DNA of 64,000 nucleotides from Phytophthora hibernalis (taxonomy: Eukaryota; Oomycota; Peronosporomycetes; Peronosporales; Peronosporaceae). How positions within the stretch are numbered: the first letter of the stretch is position 1; every line of letters begins with the position of its first letter. The position numbers were made by a program, and so were the translations under genes. The stretch spans positions 186,001 through 250,000 of the forward strand of contig JAAKBF010000207.1 of assembly GCA_012656075.1 (NCBI GenBank), written 5' to 3'. The notes under the pieces were generated by a model. The model was given only the letters and a program-made list of their open reading frames with translations, did not search any database and had not been told where the DNA came from. Shown in pieces: positions 1-10,496 of the stretch.

Positions 1-85
1 TGTTTATTGTCTGGGATCTACCGGCTACTCCTCGCCGATCAGCGCTCGCTGCTTGCTTACGTTCTTCCTCCAGGACCCGCTAGAT

Positions 86-1574
86 CTACAGCAGCGTGGC
101 GACCACAGAGACCAGTAGCAACACCGAAGCCATGGACATGCATACGACCGACGCGTCCGATGAATCACCACTGCTCTCAGCGGTACCACCGCTCGCCGCG
201 CTCGACGTGGTGCCCTCGTAGCTGGTCCAGTCACTGGCGGTCTGGCCCGAGCACTCGTAGTTGAGCACTTCCGACGGGCACGACTCGTCCTCGACGCTGT
301 CCGACTCCCACGTCGAGTCAGCGAGAGCAGAAAACCCGAAGGACATGCCGGGGACTCGATCGGGCTGCGTCGGCTGTGAAGTCATTGTATGATGACTCGG
401 ATGAGAAGTCGGTGTCGTTGTACTGAGTTGACAGGTTGTAGAAGTTTGGCATGGGGTTGTACGAGCACATGGTGTCGATCCAGTCGCAGTCCTCGGGCGA
501 GTAGTAGCCCAGGCCGTAGTTCTGCGCGCCGTACGAAGTGAACGGGTACGCTGAAGCGGACGAGCCCGAGCCATCCGAGTTAGCCAACTCCGTCGCGTAC
601 TCGAACACGAAGCCGCCCGAAAAGACCTCACGGAACGAGTCTCCCAGCAGCCAGCCAGTCTGACGCCACGTGCGTTGCGCCTCGAAGTCGCCCACCGTCG
701 GAAAACTCGGGTTCACGCAGCCGTACTCCGTCAGCATGACTGGGATGGACATACTATAGTTGGTGAAGTCCGTCAGCAGCTCTGAGAAGCCATCGGCGTC
801 GGCGAGCTCCGTCACGTCGCCATCGCAGTATTGGTACGTATTGAGACCGTACCACTCGGTGTTCTCGTACTGGTCGCTCGAGTCTGTCCGGCAGTTGTAG
901 TACTGGGCGTTGATCTCCCGGTTGTTGTTGGTGGTATCGGGATCGGCCATCACAACTCCAACAGGGATGCTGCGCATCGTGGACGAGCAGCCGCCGATGA
1001 AGGCGCGCATGTCACGGATGAATTTCTTCTGACACGGGGCGTTGGTGGCGGCGTCGTCCACGAGGTTGTTGATCTCGTTTCCGGCGCTGAAGCCCAAGGT
1101 GTTGTCGTACTGCGCGAACTCGGTGATGATCTGCTGGCCGCGGGTCTTGAGCGTACCCGGGTAGCACGCCGGGTACTCGTCCACCGTGATGGAGCAGTTC
1201 TCGCAACTGGCGCCCAGATCCACGAGTGCGTACATGTTGTATTTGCGCAGCTCGCACATGAAGTCGTCGTGCGACGTGGACGGGTCCACGGCGTACAGCC
1301 GCACGGCGTTGGCGCCCGCCTCAGAGAGATACGCGATGTCGTCCTTCCAGATGGAGCTGTTGTCATCCGTGAAGAAGTCATAGTTGTTGATGTCGAGCTC
1401 GCCCGAATTGGGGCGCGGGTAGTAGTCGACTCCCTTCACGGCGAAGTACTCGCCCGTGTTCGCGTCGAACATCTTGTAGTTCTTGATCACAATGGGGTTC
1501 GTGTAGCCGCTGACGAACAAACTGGCGGACGAAGCCAGCGCCGCCACGGTCGCGACCATTTTGGAGAACTGCAT
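86..1574 (-). CDS. GH72 beta-1,3-glucanosyltransferase, secreted/GPI-type (frameshifted near C-terminus)
   Basis: A Gas1/Gel-like enzyme that would cut and rejoin beta-1,3-glucan in the oomycete wall. The first 418 residues run in one frame: an N-terminal signal peptide (about residues 1-23), then the GH72 barrel with the acid/base Glu in AGNEINN (residue 167) and the nucleophile Glu in LTEYGC (residue 283). The C-terminal part is in another frame (about 340 down to 86): a short Cys-containing stretch, a Ser/Thr-rich linker and a hydrophobic tail ending VLLLVSVVATLL, as expected of a GPI signal. The frame switch lies at about 330-385 and has no room for an intron, so a single-base indel is likely. 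Family membership is confident; whether the break is real is unknown. Confidence 0.88.
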
Positions 1575-2509
1575 GCTGCTGTTGCGCGTCGACCTATAGG
1601 CCTAATGAGCTAGGGAATCTGCCGTTGAGAGGCAAATTGGGGAATGGCCGTGTCCTGAGCCGTGCACCAAGTCTCCCCTACCGCCTGTCAGTGGTTGACT
1701 CAAAGCGATCGCCGATCGCGCGTTGGACTGCGACCGTTTTTCTGCATGGTGCGTGCGCCAGCTGTGCATTACTGGCAAATCGCCCAGTGCCGGCGCAATC
1801 GATCTCAGGACGCCCATTTGTACCTGGTGGATTTTCGGGCGACGCTGCTGAAATAAAGCGCCGCTTCGGCCATTTGAGACCGTGTATTGCACGGTATACC
1901 TTGTGTTTGAACGATAGCACGTATGGCCGTCGATATCCCTACGGTGCTCAGCGGTCTTGTTAATGTGCCCGCAATGCCTCAGCTTACTGTAGTTCTACCG
2001 GTAACGATATCCGATACGCGCGATAAATTTCAGGCGGGCGACTCTAATGACTCGCGAAGATTTGATTCGGATGCTCGTCCAGCGGAGTTGAAGGTGATGG
2101 AATCCATCCTTGGTCATCGAATTTCTCAGCCGGGTGACCACGCAACGCAAATCGGTGTTCAGATCCTGACAAGCGCATTTGTCTGCAGTTCATCGGCTAC
2201 TGTTTGCTGCTGTAATACTTGAAGTACCGGTATGTCCTCATTCACATCACGACTCATTGCATGCAATCTCATAATTGACAGCCATTAATAGACACCGTGT
2301 TTGTGCCCTGCTTAGCGTCCTCAGTATACCGGTATTGCCGCAGCAACGACAACATTTTGGCGCTGAAGTTGTGGACCACACACCGCGCAAAACAATAAGC
2401 GGCCGCAATTGAACCGCTAGAGCCCGCGCGACCACAGCCTCCGTTGCTGCGCTTCTCGCCAGCATCACTCGCCATCTCGCCCACCCGACATCAGTATCAC
2501 TAAGAAGAC
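1575..2509. other. Intergenic region without a supported gene
   Basis: No reading frame here has a recognisable domain or consistent coding character. The stretch holds three copies of the palindrome TACCGGTA (1996, 2225 and 2327). The start of the GH72 gene is preceded on the minus strand by a GCTCATTAGG sequence that resembles the oomycete initiator core. Confidence 0.5.
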
Positions 2510-3249
2510 ATGACGGTGCGTCTGACGCCGCTGCCGTCTTGCTCGAACTCACCCCCGTTGCTGAGATCGGAGCTCGAGAAGGAAGAGGATACAGCTGCTA
2601 CGTTGGATACTAACTTCAAGTGGTTCCCCTGCTACTCGTGGTCATGGGTGCTCGACAGGTGACTACTACATCGATCAAGGAAGCTAAGGGGAATCCCGTG
2701 AGCGCCAAGGCACCGGCGGACGCAACCCAGAACCAGGCGCCCGAGGACGCCGAGGACGAGGACAGCGCCGCCAAGAGCGATGAGGACAGTGTCGGCGCTG
2801 ACGACGAGCAGGAAGATTCGGTGGAGGAGACGGTGGACGATGCAGCTAAGGAGGAAGATGACGGAGAGGAGGAGGAGGATGGAGAGCAGGAGGAGGAAGT
2901 GGGGTTGTCGTACCTATACACGAACTTTGAGGACGACGAGAACGATGAGGATTTCCAGGTCGACACAACAACTCGAGACGAGGACGATGATGAAGAAGAA
3001 GTGGAGGAGGACGACGATGCAGGTGCTGCCACTGAGGATGAGGATGATGGCGAGCAGGTCACCGCAGACGATGAGGATAATGATGACGCGGATGATGCTG
3101 TTCATGAAGACGGAGTGGCTGGTGATGAAGAGAAAGAGAACGACGAGGATGCTGAAAAGAGGAAGAAGATGGACCGCCAGGTGCGTGCTGTTGACCTGTG
3201 GTCAATGGTTGCCGTAGCTGACGTTGCTGTGTTGTTTGCGTACGTATAG
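2510..3249 (+). CDS. Very acidic low-complexity protein
   Basis: From 2620 one frame encodes a Glu/Asp-dominated protein with long EEED and DDDD runs ending in a basic KRKKMD stretch. It is intact over about 180 residues, which by composition suggests a nuclear or chaperone-like acidic protein, but no domain is recognised. A likely upstream start at 2510 (MTVRLTPLP) opens a second frame with a Trp/Cys-rich segment (FKWFPCYSWSWVLDR) that stops just where the acidic frame begins. A one-base indel near 2660 would join the two. At the 3' end a good donor (GTGCGT at 3181) and acceptor (TATAG at 3249) suggest an intron followed by a short Lys-rich tail, so the true stop may be at about 3267. Confidence 0.5.
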
Positions 3250-3267
3250 CCAAGAAACAGAAGAAAT

Positions 3268-4598
3268 AGTTCACGCCACCATTCATCTCAATTCGTCTCG
3301 CCCGGCTACATTACCATGTTATACTATACCTTTTCACGTCATAAGGTAAAATCAAATTTGTCATGGTGTCACCAGGTGACATATTTGATAACAAACAACG
3401 GATTTAAAAGGGAATTATGTGCTGCAGATTTTTTAAACTAGTGGTCGTGTTGAAAGTATTTGCCGTGACGTGGAAGGAAAAAGTTAAGGTTGTTAATGGA
3501 CTGAAGTTGGAATCGGCTATTGTTGGGAGCAGCGAACAAAAGAAACGGCGTTACCCGAATCGGCAAAATTTGTCGAATTAAACCCTGTTGGGCTGTCCGT
3601 CCTAACGTGACCGTTAGCACTAGATTTGTCCCTACCTTTCATGCCTTGGTAGCCGTTGGTATTGTGGTCTTTTCCTGTCTTTTTCTAGAACTTGCCGATT
3701 GGAAGCGACCAGATATTTGCAACGTCGTTGAAAGATAACATTCAGAATCATTTTGGCACCACATATTCTTCCACAAAGCAAGCAACACAGCAACGCACCT
3801 AATTTCAACGCGGCTGGGCGAGGAAGTTTTGCCGCCACAGCAGCCCCCATTTAGGGCCATCCTCGCTGCTGTGACGTCCGAACAAATCGCCAGACTGCAT
3901 ACACTACTCATCTACGCAACAACGCAACAACGCACCAACTTTCAACCGTGGTGATGACGACACGGGCTAGCCAAAGCTTTCACCCGCGGCCCCTGGATCC
4001 ATTTCCTGTCACCAGGGCCTGGATCGGCCCCGCCGACCCACGGTGTAGATATTTTTAATCTCAAGACGCACTCGCCTCGCGCAACGGTGGCGTTGATAGT
4101 GGTGTATACTTTTCATTAACAAATTTATTGAAACAAGAGAGTGGCGGACCTGCCCAGACGTCCGCAGGAAACAACAGAACCTGCCGGCCCGGGAAAGCGA
4201 ACGAGTAGATGCACGACCGCACGGTGAAACAGGTCGCGAGCGAACTGGGGGCGACGTCGGCGCAGGCAAGCTAAATCTATGTCTGCCTGTGAGATCTGCC
4301 TAGCACTTTGCTCGGAATGCTCGGAAAGTAACCCCCTTAGCATTGTACCTCCAAACGCCGTCCTTTCTCGTGTGGAATTGGAATTTATACCTTCCAAAAC
4401 CTCTGCGGGAATCGCTCCAGTATTACATGTACGAAGTAGTTGGTAGCACATTCTACTGTGCATGTATTGCACGTATTACCCCGCCGCGAAGGTGAAAGAC
4501 CAACTGATCGTAGTCGTCTAGATTATCTCACCTATTGATCTCTGTCGTCTGTACCAATGGCAGGCTTCCGTAGGGCAAACGGCTGCAACAGTGTCCGT
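3268..4598. other. Intergenic region, nothing recognised
   Basis: Several frames are open for 70-115 codons, but none has a recognisable motif, signal peptide or neighbour-like codon use. I see no repeat with matched ends. Confidence 0.45.
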
Positions 4599-5557
4599 TT
4601 ATCCGACCATGGTGCGCTTCCGGCCACGCAGACGCACTTGGGAGAGCTTCTGGAAGATCGCGTCAGAGCGACGCGATTTCGCCCGGTACGCCCGCAGCAC
4701 CTCTTCCACCTAGTCCACAGTCAAAACGAATAAGTGCCTAATGTTCGCACCCTGTTCCAACCTTTCGTCATTACGCACCAAGAGTTCCGAGTTGACGTGC
4801 GTGCTGGCAAACGCGCGCTCCATAACATACAGGTCGACTGCCTTGTCCTCCGGTAGCGGTTGCGAGTTGGCGAGCCCAAAGTCGATCATCGTCTGTATCA
4901 CCACACAAACCAAAGTACTCAGCGACGCAATCACAATGTTAACCCTTCCTCTCCACGCACCACATCCGTAGCGTCATCGCTGCTCAGCATCATGTTGGAC
5001 GTCGTCAGGTCTCCGTGGACAATATCCGCGTCGTGCATCTTGGCGATGGCTTCACCGATCTGGTAGGCCTTTTCAGCGCCTTCAGGCCATACTTGGTGTC
5101 TGCACCACCACAAATTAAAGCCTTGTCAGCCTCCTAGCACTGCAATTGTCTGTATAAAACTCTGTCTCTCACCGAGCTTGTAAGCTCGTCGCAGGTAGTT
5201 CTTGAGACTGCCGCCTGGTACTTTTTCAGGTAGAGGCGGCTCTTGTCCTCGTCCACGAGGAAAATGGCGGGCGTGAGGACCCCAGCGCGGCGGCGCTTGA
5301 GAATGCAGCGCGCCTCCTGCACCAGTCGGCGGTGCGACAGCTTCTTGTCCAGCATTGGGAGGCGGTAGCTCTTCTTGACGCGCTCCTTGACGACGCAGGC
5401 GCGGCTGGCAAAGTCCGTCTCGAACACTTTCTGCTCAGTAAATAGGAACATTGCAATACATTAAATGAGTGCTATGCGTGTGTGGCGATGGCGTGGCTCG
5501 GGGTGGACGCACCGCCTCGGCGCCCTGGCTGATGAGCTGCCACTCGGTCTCGGCCAT
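4599..5557 (-). CDS. BUD32: BUD32/TP53RK kinase of the KEOPS complex
   Basis: A small atypical kinase/ATPase that supports the KEOPS complex in making t6A on tRNAs. Exon 1 (5513-5557) encodes MAETEWQLISQGAEA. Exon 2 (5173-5430) encodes the ATP-lysine motif VVKERVKKSYR and a Bud32-typical basic LSHRRLVQEARC. Exon 3 (about 4950-5095) has the catalytic loop HGDLTTSNMML. Exon 4 (about 4770-4890) has the metal-binding IDFGLA and EDKAVDLYVMERAF. The last exon ends with the family's hallmark basic tail RGRKRTMVG. Introns are short with GTGCGT/GTGAGA donors. Two one-base shifts (near 5222 in an A/T run and near 5080) break exons 2 and 3. All kinase motifs are otherwise conserved, so an assembly error is more likely than loss. 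Confidence 0.88.
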
Positions 5558-5973
5558 GGTGTTTTCAAAACACTGTTTTGTATGGCGAGGGCCTGGATGG
5601 ATTTTAACCAAATGAGAACTATATAAATGAAATTCGACGATTGGATGAAATTAAATGGGAAGATGAATATTACTGGTATTAATAATAATTAAATTGAATA
5701 TTGTAATAATACCAGTACATGAAGTCAATTGGGTACTGCTGATATGGATAGTTGCCGAGTTGCAAGATGGAAATTCTGCTGCGTCGAATGCGCGCGATGG
5801 TGGCGCATCAACGCCAGTGGTTGGGATATTACAGTAACTTACATGCATAATAGCATCCGCGCTTCCGTGGCAGTTGTCATACCGGTACATTCTCTCAGCG
5901 TGAGTGCGGTCGGCAGAACCATACGGTCTCCCATGATTAAAAGTCTTGATGTGTGCCGAGCTCGATTATAATA

Positions 5974-6135
5974 CAGAGTTCCCCGGCAAAGGGAGAAGGT
6001 GGGACCAATAATTTCTTCCAGGTTAAAAGATTTGCAAACAGATTTGTTTCGCGGTAGAGCAAGGCTTTGTGACAGATGTACTAATTTTGCAAGGTAAATA
6101 ACTGATTACGGTTCTCCCTTTGCCAGGGAACTCTG
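5974..6135. mobile_element. 162-bp MITE with TA target site, pogo/mariner-like
   Basis: The ends are imperfect inverted repeats of about 26 bp. The left end begins CAGAGTTCCCCGGCAAAGGG and the right end is its complement with one mismatch, CCCTTTGCCAGGGAACTCTG. A TA dinucleotide flanks each side (5972-5973 and 6136-6137). The interior is AT-rich and noncoding. CAG-type ends with TA duplication fit a non-autonomous Tc1/mariner/pogo element. It ends about 90 bp before the LIP1 initiator. Confidence 0.7.
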
Positions 6136-6222
6136 TAATTCAAAGTGTTTCGCGTCTTCAAGTGTCATGGCACTTTCTCTAGTGTCCCGCTGTTCGTATC
6201 GTTGAGCCCCTCCCTTTCATTG

Positions 6223-6241
6223 CCCTCACTTCGTAATTTTC
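6223..6241 (+). promoter_or_regulatory. Oomycete initiator-like promoter of lipase 1
   Basis: CCTCACTTCGTAATTTTC lies about 65-80 bp upstream of the lipase 1 ATG. It resembles the oomycete Inr (TCAYTYY) fused to a CAWTTT-type flank. Assigned by similarity and position only. Confidence 0.45.
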
Positions 6242-6302
6242 TCCGAGGAACAAGCCAATCTCGGCCAGAGTCTGCCCCCTGCGTACCAACCTCGGAGCTA
6301 CC

Positions 6303-7713
6303 ATGTCACGTTCACACCTGCCATGTATTGTCTGGAGTCTCATCCTCCTTCCAGCAATTGGATCCGTCCTTGTCACTGCAGAAACCGAGGTGGCAGAAGT
6401 AGCGGGGTCGACGTGGACGATGATGTGGGCAAGAGCGTCGAAGACATCGTCGAGGCGCGCGGATACTTTGTCGAGATGCACAAAGTCACCACGACGGACA
6501 ACTACGTGCTCACAATGTACCGCTTGCCCAAGACGTACGACGAGAGTCAATCCGAAGCTGAGCCTGCTGCCAACAAACCAGTCGCACTTCTGCAGCACGG
6601 TCTGCTGGACAGCAGCTTCACGTTCGTCTCTAATTTCCGCAACCAAAGTTTGGCTTTCGTTTTGGCAGATGCAGGGTACGATGTTTGGCTTGGAAACAAT
6701 CGGGGAACGACATGGTCCAGGGAGCATCTAACCTACACGGACGACGACGACGAATTCTGGGAGTTTAGCTGGGAAGACATGGGCAAGTACGACCTCCCAG
6801 CGGAGATTGACTACGTTCTTAACGAAACGCAGAGCTCGACGTTGAGCTTTATTGGCCACAGTGAGGGCACTAGCCAAGCGTTCGTGGGGTTCTCTATCGA
6901 CCAGAAGCTCGCGCAAAAGGTGTCGTACTTCGCAGCATTGACCCCAGTCGCTTGGACTGGGCAATTGACCGCGAAAATATTCAAAACGATGGCAACGTTG
7001 CACCTTGAGAAATGGTTTCAGGCGTTCGGCATCTCAGAGTTTTCCACCAAAAGCACGTTCCTCCAAGATATAATCGGCGGGTTTGCGTGCACAATTGCAG
7101 ATAAACTTTGCAACTCTGCCGTTGCCCTCGTTGCAGGCCCCTCCGTCAGCACAAACACCTCGCGAATCCCCGTCTACATTTCGCAAACGCCGGCGGGTAC
7201 CTCGGTGAAGAATATGGCTCACTACGCACAGAATATTCGCGACAACACCTTCGCATCGTACGACTATGGTTGCAAATGCAAGAAGAATTCGGATATCACT
7301 AAGTGTCCCGAGTCCAAGTGCGAGAACAAGAAGGTATACGGCACCTTCGACCCGCCCTCTTTCCCCATCGGTAAAATGGTCTACCCCGTACAGGTTTCTA
7401 TATCGGATCCGCTGACACCATCGCGACGGCAGCTGACATTGAAAAGCTCCGCGTGGCGCTCCCATCGGGTACGATCGTTCACGAGCTTGCAGTCCAGGAA
7501 TACAGCCACCTCGACTTAACATGGGCGTACAACGCCAACGAAAAGATGTACCAGGATCTGCTCACGCAGCTTGACAAATACCAAGGGGTTGGCTACGCGG
7601 GAGAAACCACGGGGACGAACAGCTTGACTGATAGTGTTTCGGCGAGTGCTGGAGCAGAATCTGAAGGAACCACCGAATCCAGAACTTCATTTTCGTTCCG
7701 TCAGCTAGATTAG
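6303..7713 (+). CDS. Secreted acid lipase (lipase 1), two frameshifts
   Basis: An alpha/beta-hydrolase of the gastric/lysosomal acid lipase type, expected to hydrolyse acyl esters outside the cell. The signal peptide (MSRSHLPCIVWSLILLPAIG) is in the first frame. The mature part follows after a shift in the GGGG run at 6404: the lipase N-terminal region (KVTTTDNYVLTMYRLPKT), LLQHGLLDSSF, DVWLGNNRGTTWS and the nucleophile elbow GHSEG. A second shift in the CCCC run at 7385 precedes the C-terminal part carrying the catalytic Asp (GSADTIAT) and His (SHLDLTW). Unlike its sisters it has an extra Ser/Thr-rich tail of about 35 residues after GVGY. Both breaks would be repaired by one base in a homopolymer. 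It is transcribed convergently towards lipase 2, with a PLAC8 gene between. Confidence 0.88.
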
Positions 7714-8035
7714 AATGCGGGCAATGTCCCTCAACGCATCTGTAAACAAGCTTGTTGAATTGAGTGTGCGCGCTAATAGGGAACAATGAATGGGTAAAGC
7801 ATAATGAAACCCCGGTGCGCCAGCCAGCTTGGATGAGCTTTTACATCACGGTTTGTCATTACCATATTCGTCTAGAGAACCAAGATACCCACCCTTGCAT
7901 GTGCACGTGTAGCGATATTTTCACGCAGAAATTTACCAGTTGCGGGGTCATTATTTTGGCAGCACTAAGCAGGTTGTGCCGTAAAAATACCTTCGGGAAT
8001 GAGAACATGCGCTTGCCCACTCTCGAAAAATAGCA

Positions 8036-8608
8036 ATGGTTGCATTCATCAACTCGCTCTCGACACGGATTGCCGATATGAAGTCGAACCAAGTAGCAAA
8101 TGCACCACCAGGATCTGTATCTGCAGACCTTGAAGGTGGGTGGATAAGTCAAGAGCCCGAACAAGTGTACCAGGGAGCTGCTCAACAGTATGCCAGCGTC
8201 ATCCCGTTCTCAGAAGACACGCCGCCAACGATGGGGAGCTGGTTAGTTGGACTCTGTGGTTGCTGCACGGACCTCATTCCCAACTGCTGCATGGTGACGT
8301 TTTGTCCATGTATCTCGCTGGCTCAAATTGCGAAGCGCCTGGGCGTCAGCTCCTACTGCTGCGGATTGTGCTTAAGTTTTCTCTTCGGCTGCGTCTTCAC
8401 CGCGGGCCTGCCATTCTGGATTTGTCACCTTCGCTCTACAACGAGGCAGAGGTTCCGGATCCCAGGAAACTGTTGCGGAGACTACATGGAAGCGTGCTGC
8501 TGCCCGTGCTGCTCAATTGCTCAGATGGCTACGAGGGCAGGCAGCTACACTCCCGGTAGTTGCAGTTTCGGCTCTCTCGATACGCTACCACCGTACAAAC
8601 ACGTGTAG
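8036..8608 (+). CDS. PLAC8 (Cys-rich, DUF614) family protein
   Basis: A 190-residue protein with the PLAC8 signature. GLCGCCTDLIPNCC, CMVTFCPCISLAQIAKRLG, a central hydrophobic pair (about residues 105-130), then CCGDYMEACCCPCCSIAQMATRAG. The family includes small plasma-membrane proteins of plants, fungi and protists linked to cell size and metal handling; the role here is unknown. The start could be the first ATG or the Met at codon 14 (8078), which begins MKSNQVANAPPG. It lies alone between two lipases with its own strand. The reading frame is intact with no intron. Confidence 0.85.
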   Translation: MVAFINSLSTRIADMKSNQVANAPPGSVSADLEGGWISQEPEQVYQGAAQQYASVIPFSEDTPPTMGSWLVGLCGCCTDLIPNCCMVTFCPCISLAQIAKRLGVSSYCCGLCLSFLFGCVFTAGLPFWICHLRSTTRQRFRIPGNCCGDYMEACCCPCCSIAQMATRAGSYTPGSCSFGSLDTLPPYKHV

Positions 8609-8749
8609 TGCACTACAATGAGGGTGACGACGCTAAACCGATAACCAAAACTCTCCTGCCTGACGGAGTGAACAATAATATACGACAACAAAGGCTGACA
8701 TTTCACTGTTGGTTCAACTTTGCTGGACATCAATGCTAAGCTGGTCAAC

Positions 8750-10024
8750 TCAGTAGCTCTTACCTTCGTACAACTGAATCTGAGCGATGAGTTCGTTGTA
8801 CACGTTTTCATGGGCATTATAAGCCCACGTGAAATCAATATGGCCGAAATCGATGGTGTTGTCATGGACAATGGTTCCGCCCGGAAGCCCGGCGCGCAAT
8901 TTGTCGATGTCGGTCTCCGTCGCCAGAGTGTCTTGAGCACCGTTGTAAAACCCCGTACGCGGGTACACCATGTCTTCGATCGGGTATGCTGGCGGGTCGA
9001 AGCTGCCGTACTTCGCCTTGTTTTCGCAGATCAACGTCGAGCACAGACCGATCCCCAGAATGCGAAGGCACCTACAACCGTAGTCGTACGACGCGAAGGT
9101 GTCGTCGCGAATGCCTTGCGCATAGTGTGCCATGTTTTTCACGGAACTACCTGCCGGAGTTTGGGTGACGTACACATGCACGCGCGAAGCATTGATGTTG
9201 TCAGAGGGGCCACCGATCAGGTCGATGAAGCCGTCACACACCACATCAGCCCATGCACATGCATATTTTCCCAAGATCCCCTCGAGCACGGGGTTGTTGG
9301 GACTGAACTCGTTCACACCGAAAACCTGGAACCATGTATCAATGTATGTTTTTGCCATGGTCACGAGGATTGGCGATGTGGCAGCTCCAGTCCAAGCAAC
9401 CGGTGTGAATGCACCGAAGTAGGAGACCACTTTGGCAAGCTCCTGATTGTTTGAGAATCCGACAAATGCCTGGGTGGTGCCTTCGGAGTGTCCGATATAA
9501 CTTAACATCGGCCTTCCTGAGACGCTCAGAGCGTAGTTGATCATGGCCGGCAGGTCGTAGTTGCCCATGTCTTCCCACGTGAAGTCCCAGAACGCATCGT
9601 CGTCGGTGGTGTAGTCCAAGTGTTCCTTGGACCATGTGTTGCCTCGGTTGTTGCCCAGCCAGACATCGTAGCCGAGATCAGCGAGGATAAACGCCAAGCT
9701 CTGGTTGCGGTAGTTGAGGACCCACGTGTATGAGCTGTCTAAGAGGCCGTGCTGCATGTAGACCACCGGTTTGTTGGTAGCAGCCGTCGAACCCGATTGA
9801 CTTTCGGCGTAGCTCTTTGGCAGGCGGTGCATCGTGAGGACATAGCGATCGGCGGTGGTGACCTTGTGCGTCTCAACCGCGTAGCCTCGGGCTTGGATAA
9901 TCTGCGTCGTGGTGAGCCCAGCGTCCCTGTCAACGGAAGCTTCTTCCACGGCTTGAACAACCGAAAGGTGTAAAACGGACGCGATGCTCAGCAGCAAACA
10001 GAAAATTGCTTGATGAAAGTGCAT
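8750..10024 (-). CDS. Secreted acid lipase (lipase 2), intact
   Basis: A 424-residue intact acid-lipase-type alpha/beta-hydrolase. I chose the ATG at 10024 because it starts a clean signal peptide (MHFHQAIFCLLLSIASVLHL); the open frame extends 19 codons upstream without sense. Motifs in order: HKVTTADRYVLTMHRLPK, MQHGLLDSSY, DVWLGNNRGNTWS, nucleophile GHSEG, catalytic Asp in GAQDTLAT and His in GHIDFTW. An oomycete initiator lies 32-56 bp upstream. It is about as similar to lipases 1, 3 and 4 by eye as they are to each other, so this is an established family, not a fresh duplicate. Likely substrates are extracellular lipids; specificity cannot be read from sequence. Confidence 0.92.
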   Translation of the reverse strand: MHFHQAIFCLLLSIASVLHLSVVQAVEEASVDRDAGLTTTQIIQARGYAVETHKVTTADRYVLTMHRLPKSYAESQSGSTAATNKPVVYMQHGLLDSSYTWVLNYRNQSLAFILADLGYDVWLGNNRGNTWSKEHLDYTTDDDAFWDFTWEDMGNYDLPAMINYALSVSGRPMLSYIGHSEGTTQAFVGFSNNQELAKVVSYFGAFTPVAWTGAATSPILVTMAKTYIDTWFQVFGVNEFSPNNPVLEGILGKYACAWADVVCDGFIDLIGGPSDNINASRVHVYVTQTPAGSSVKNMAHYAQGIRDDTFASYDYGCRCLRILGIGLCSTLICENKAKYGSFDPPAYPIEDMVYPRTGFYNGAQDTLATETDIDKLRAGLPGGTIVHDNTIDFGHIDFTWAYNAHENVYNELIAQIQLYEGKSY

Positions 10025-10055
10025 GTTTGATCTTGAGGTGGTAGGTCTTTTGCAA

Positions 10056-10080
10056 GGAACGCAAATTTGAGAGTGAGGCA
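10056..10080 (-). promoter_or_regulatory. Oomycete Inr plus flanking element of lipase 2
   Basis: On the minus strand, CCTCACTCTCAAATTTGCG lies shortly upstream of the lipase 2 ATG. It combines the initiator core TCACTCT with the CAAATTTGCG flank known from oomycete core promoters. Confidence 0.6.
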
Positions 10081-10496
10081 ATTCACCGAACGACCAAAAC
10101 TGCTTTAATCTTAATCTCGCAGTTGCTGGAGGTGTAAATGGCGGATTAGAAGTTCATTTGAGCTAGGAAGGATGCACCCCTGCTGCGGACCAGCCCAGGG
10201 CTACTACTTCGAAGTACTCAGCGACGTAGCACTTTCGTTAATTGACCCCGAGGTCGTTGAAGCGGGAAAGCTCCATCGATATTCAACACGAACAAGTGAC
10301 GCGCTTCGTCTTCAAAATCTCGATCGCCATGGGTGACGCAATGCAAGGGATGCTACCCAGTTTGAGCTTTGTGTAAGCTATCAGCACGAGCGTTGGAGAC
10401 CAGAATCTAGGGCAATGACCTTGTGATAATGTCGGCTTCAAGTTGAAGGATCGCCCTAACCATAAGCAAGAAAACTGGAAACATTGACGGAAAAAC

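Noticed and set aside
831..1613. 260-codon plus-strand open frame
   Set aside because: It is antisense to the GH72 gene, has Val/Arg-biased composition typical of a shadow frame of GC-rich coding DNA, and no domain.
4009..4472. Minus-strand open frames considered as an effector gene
   Set aside because: No signal peptide, RXLR-dEER or LFLAK motif and no consistent start; left as intergenic.
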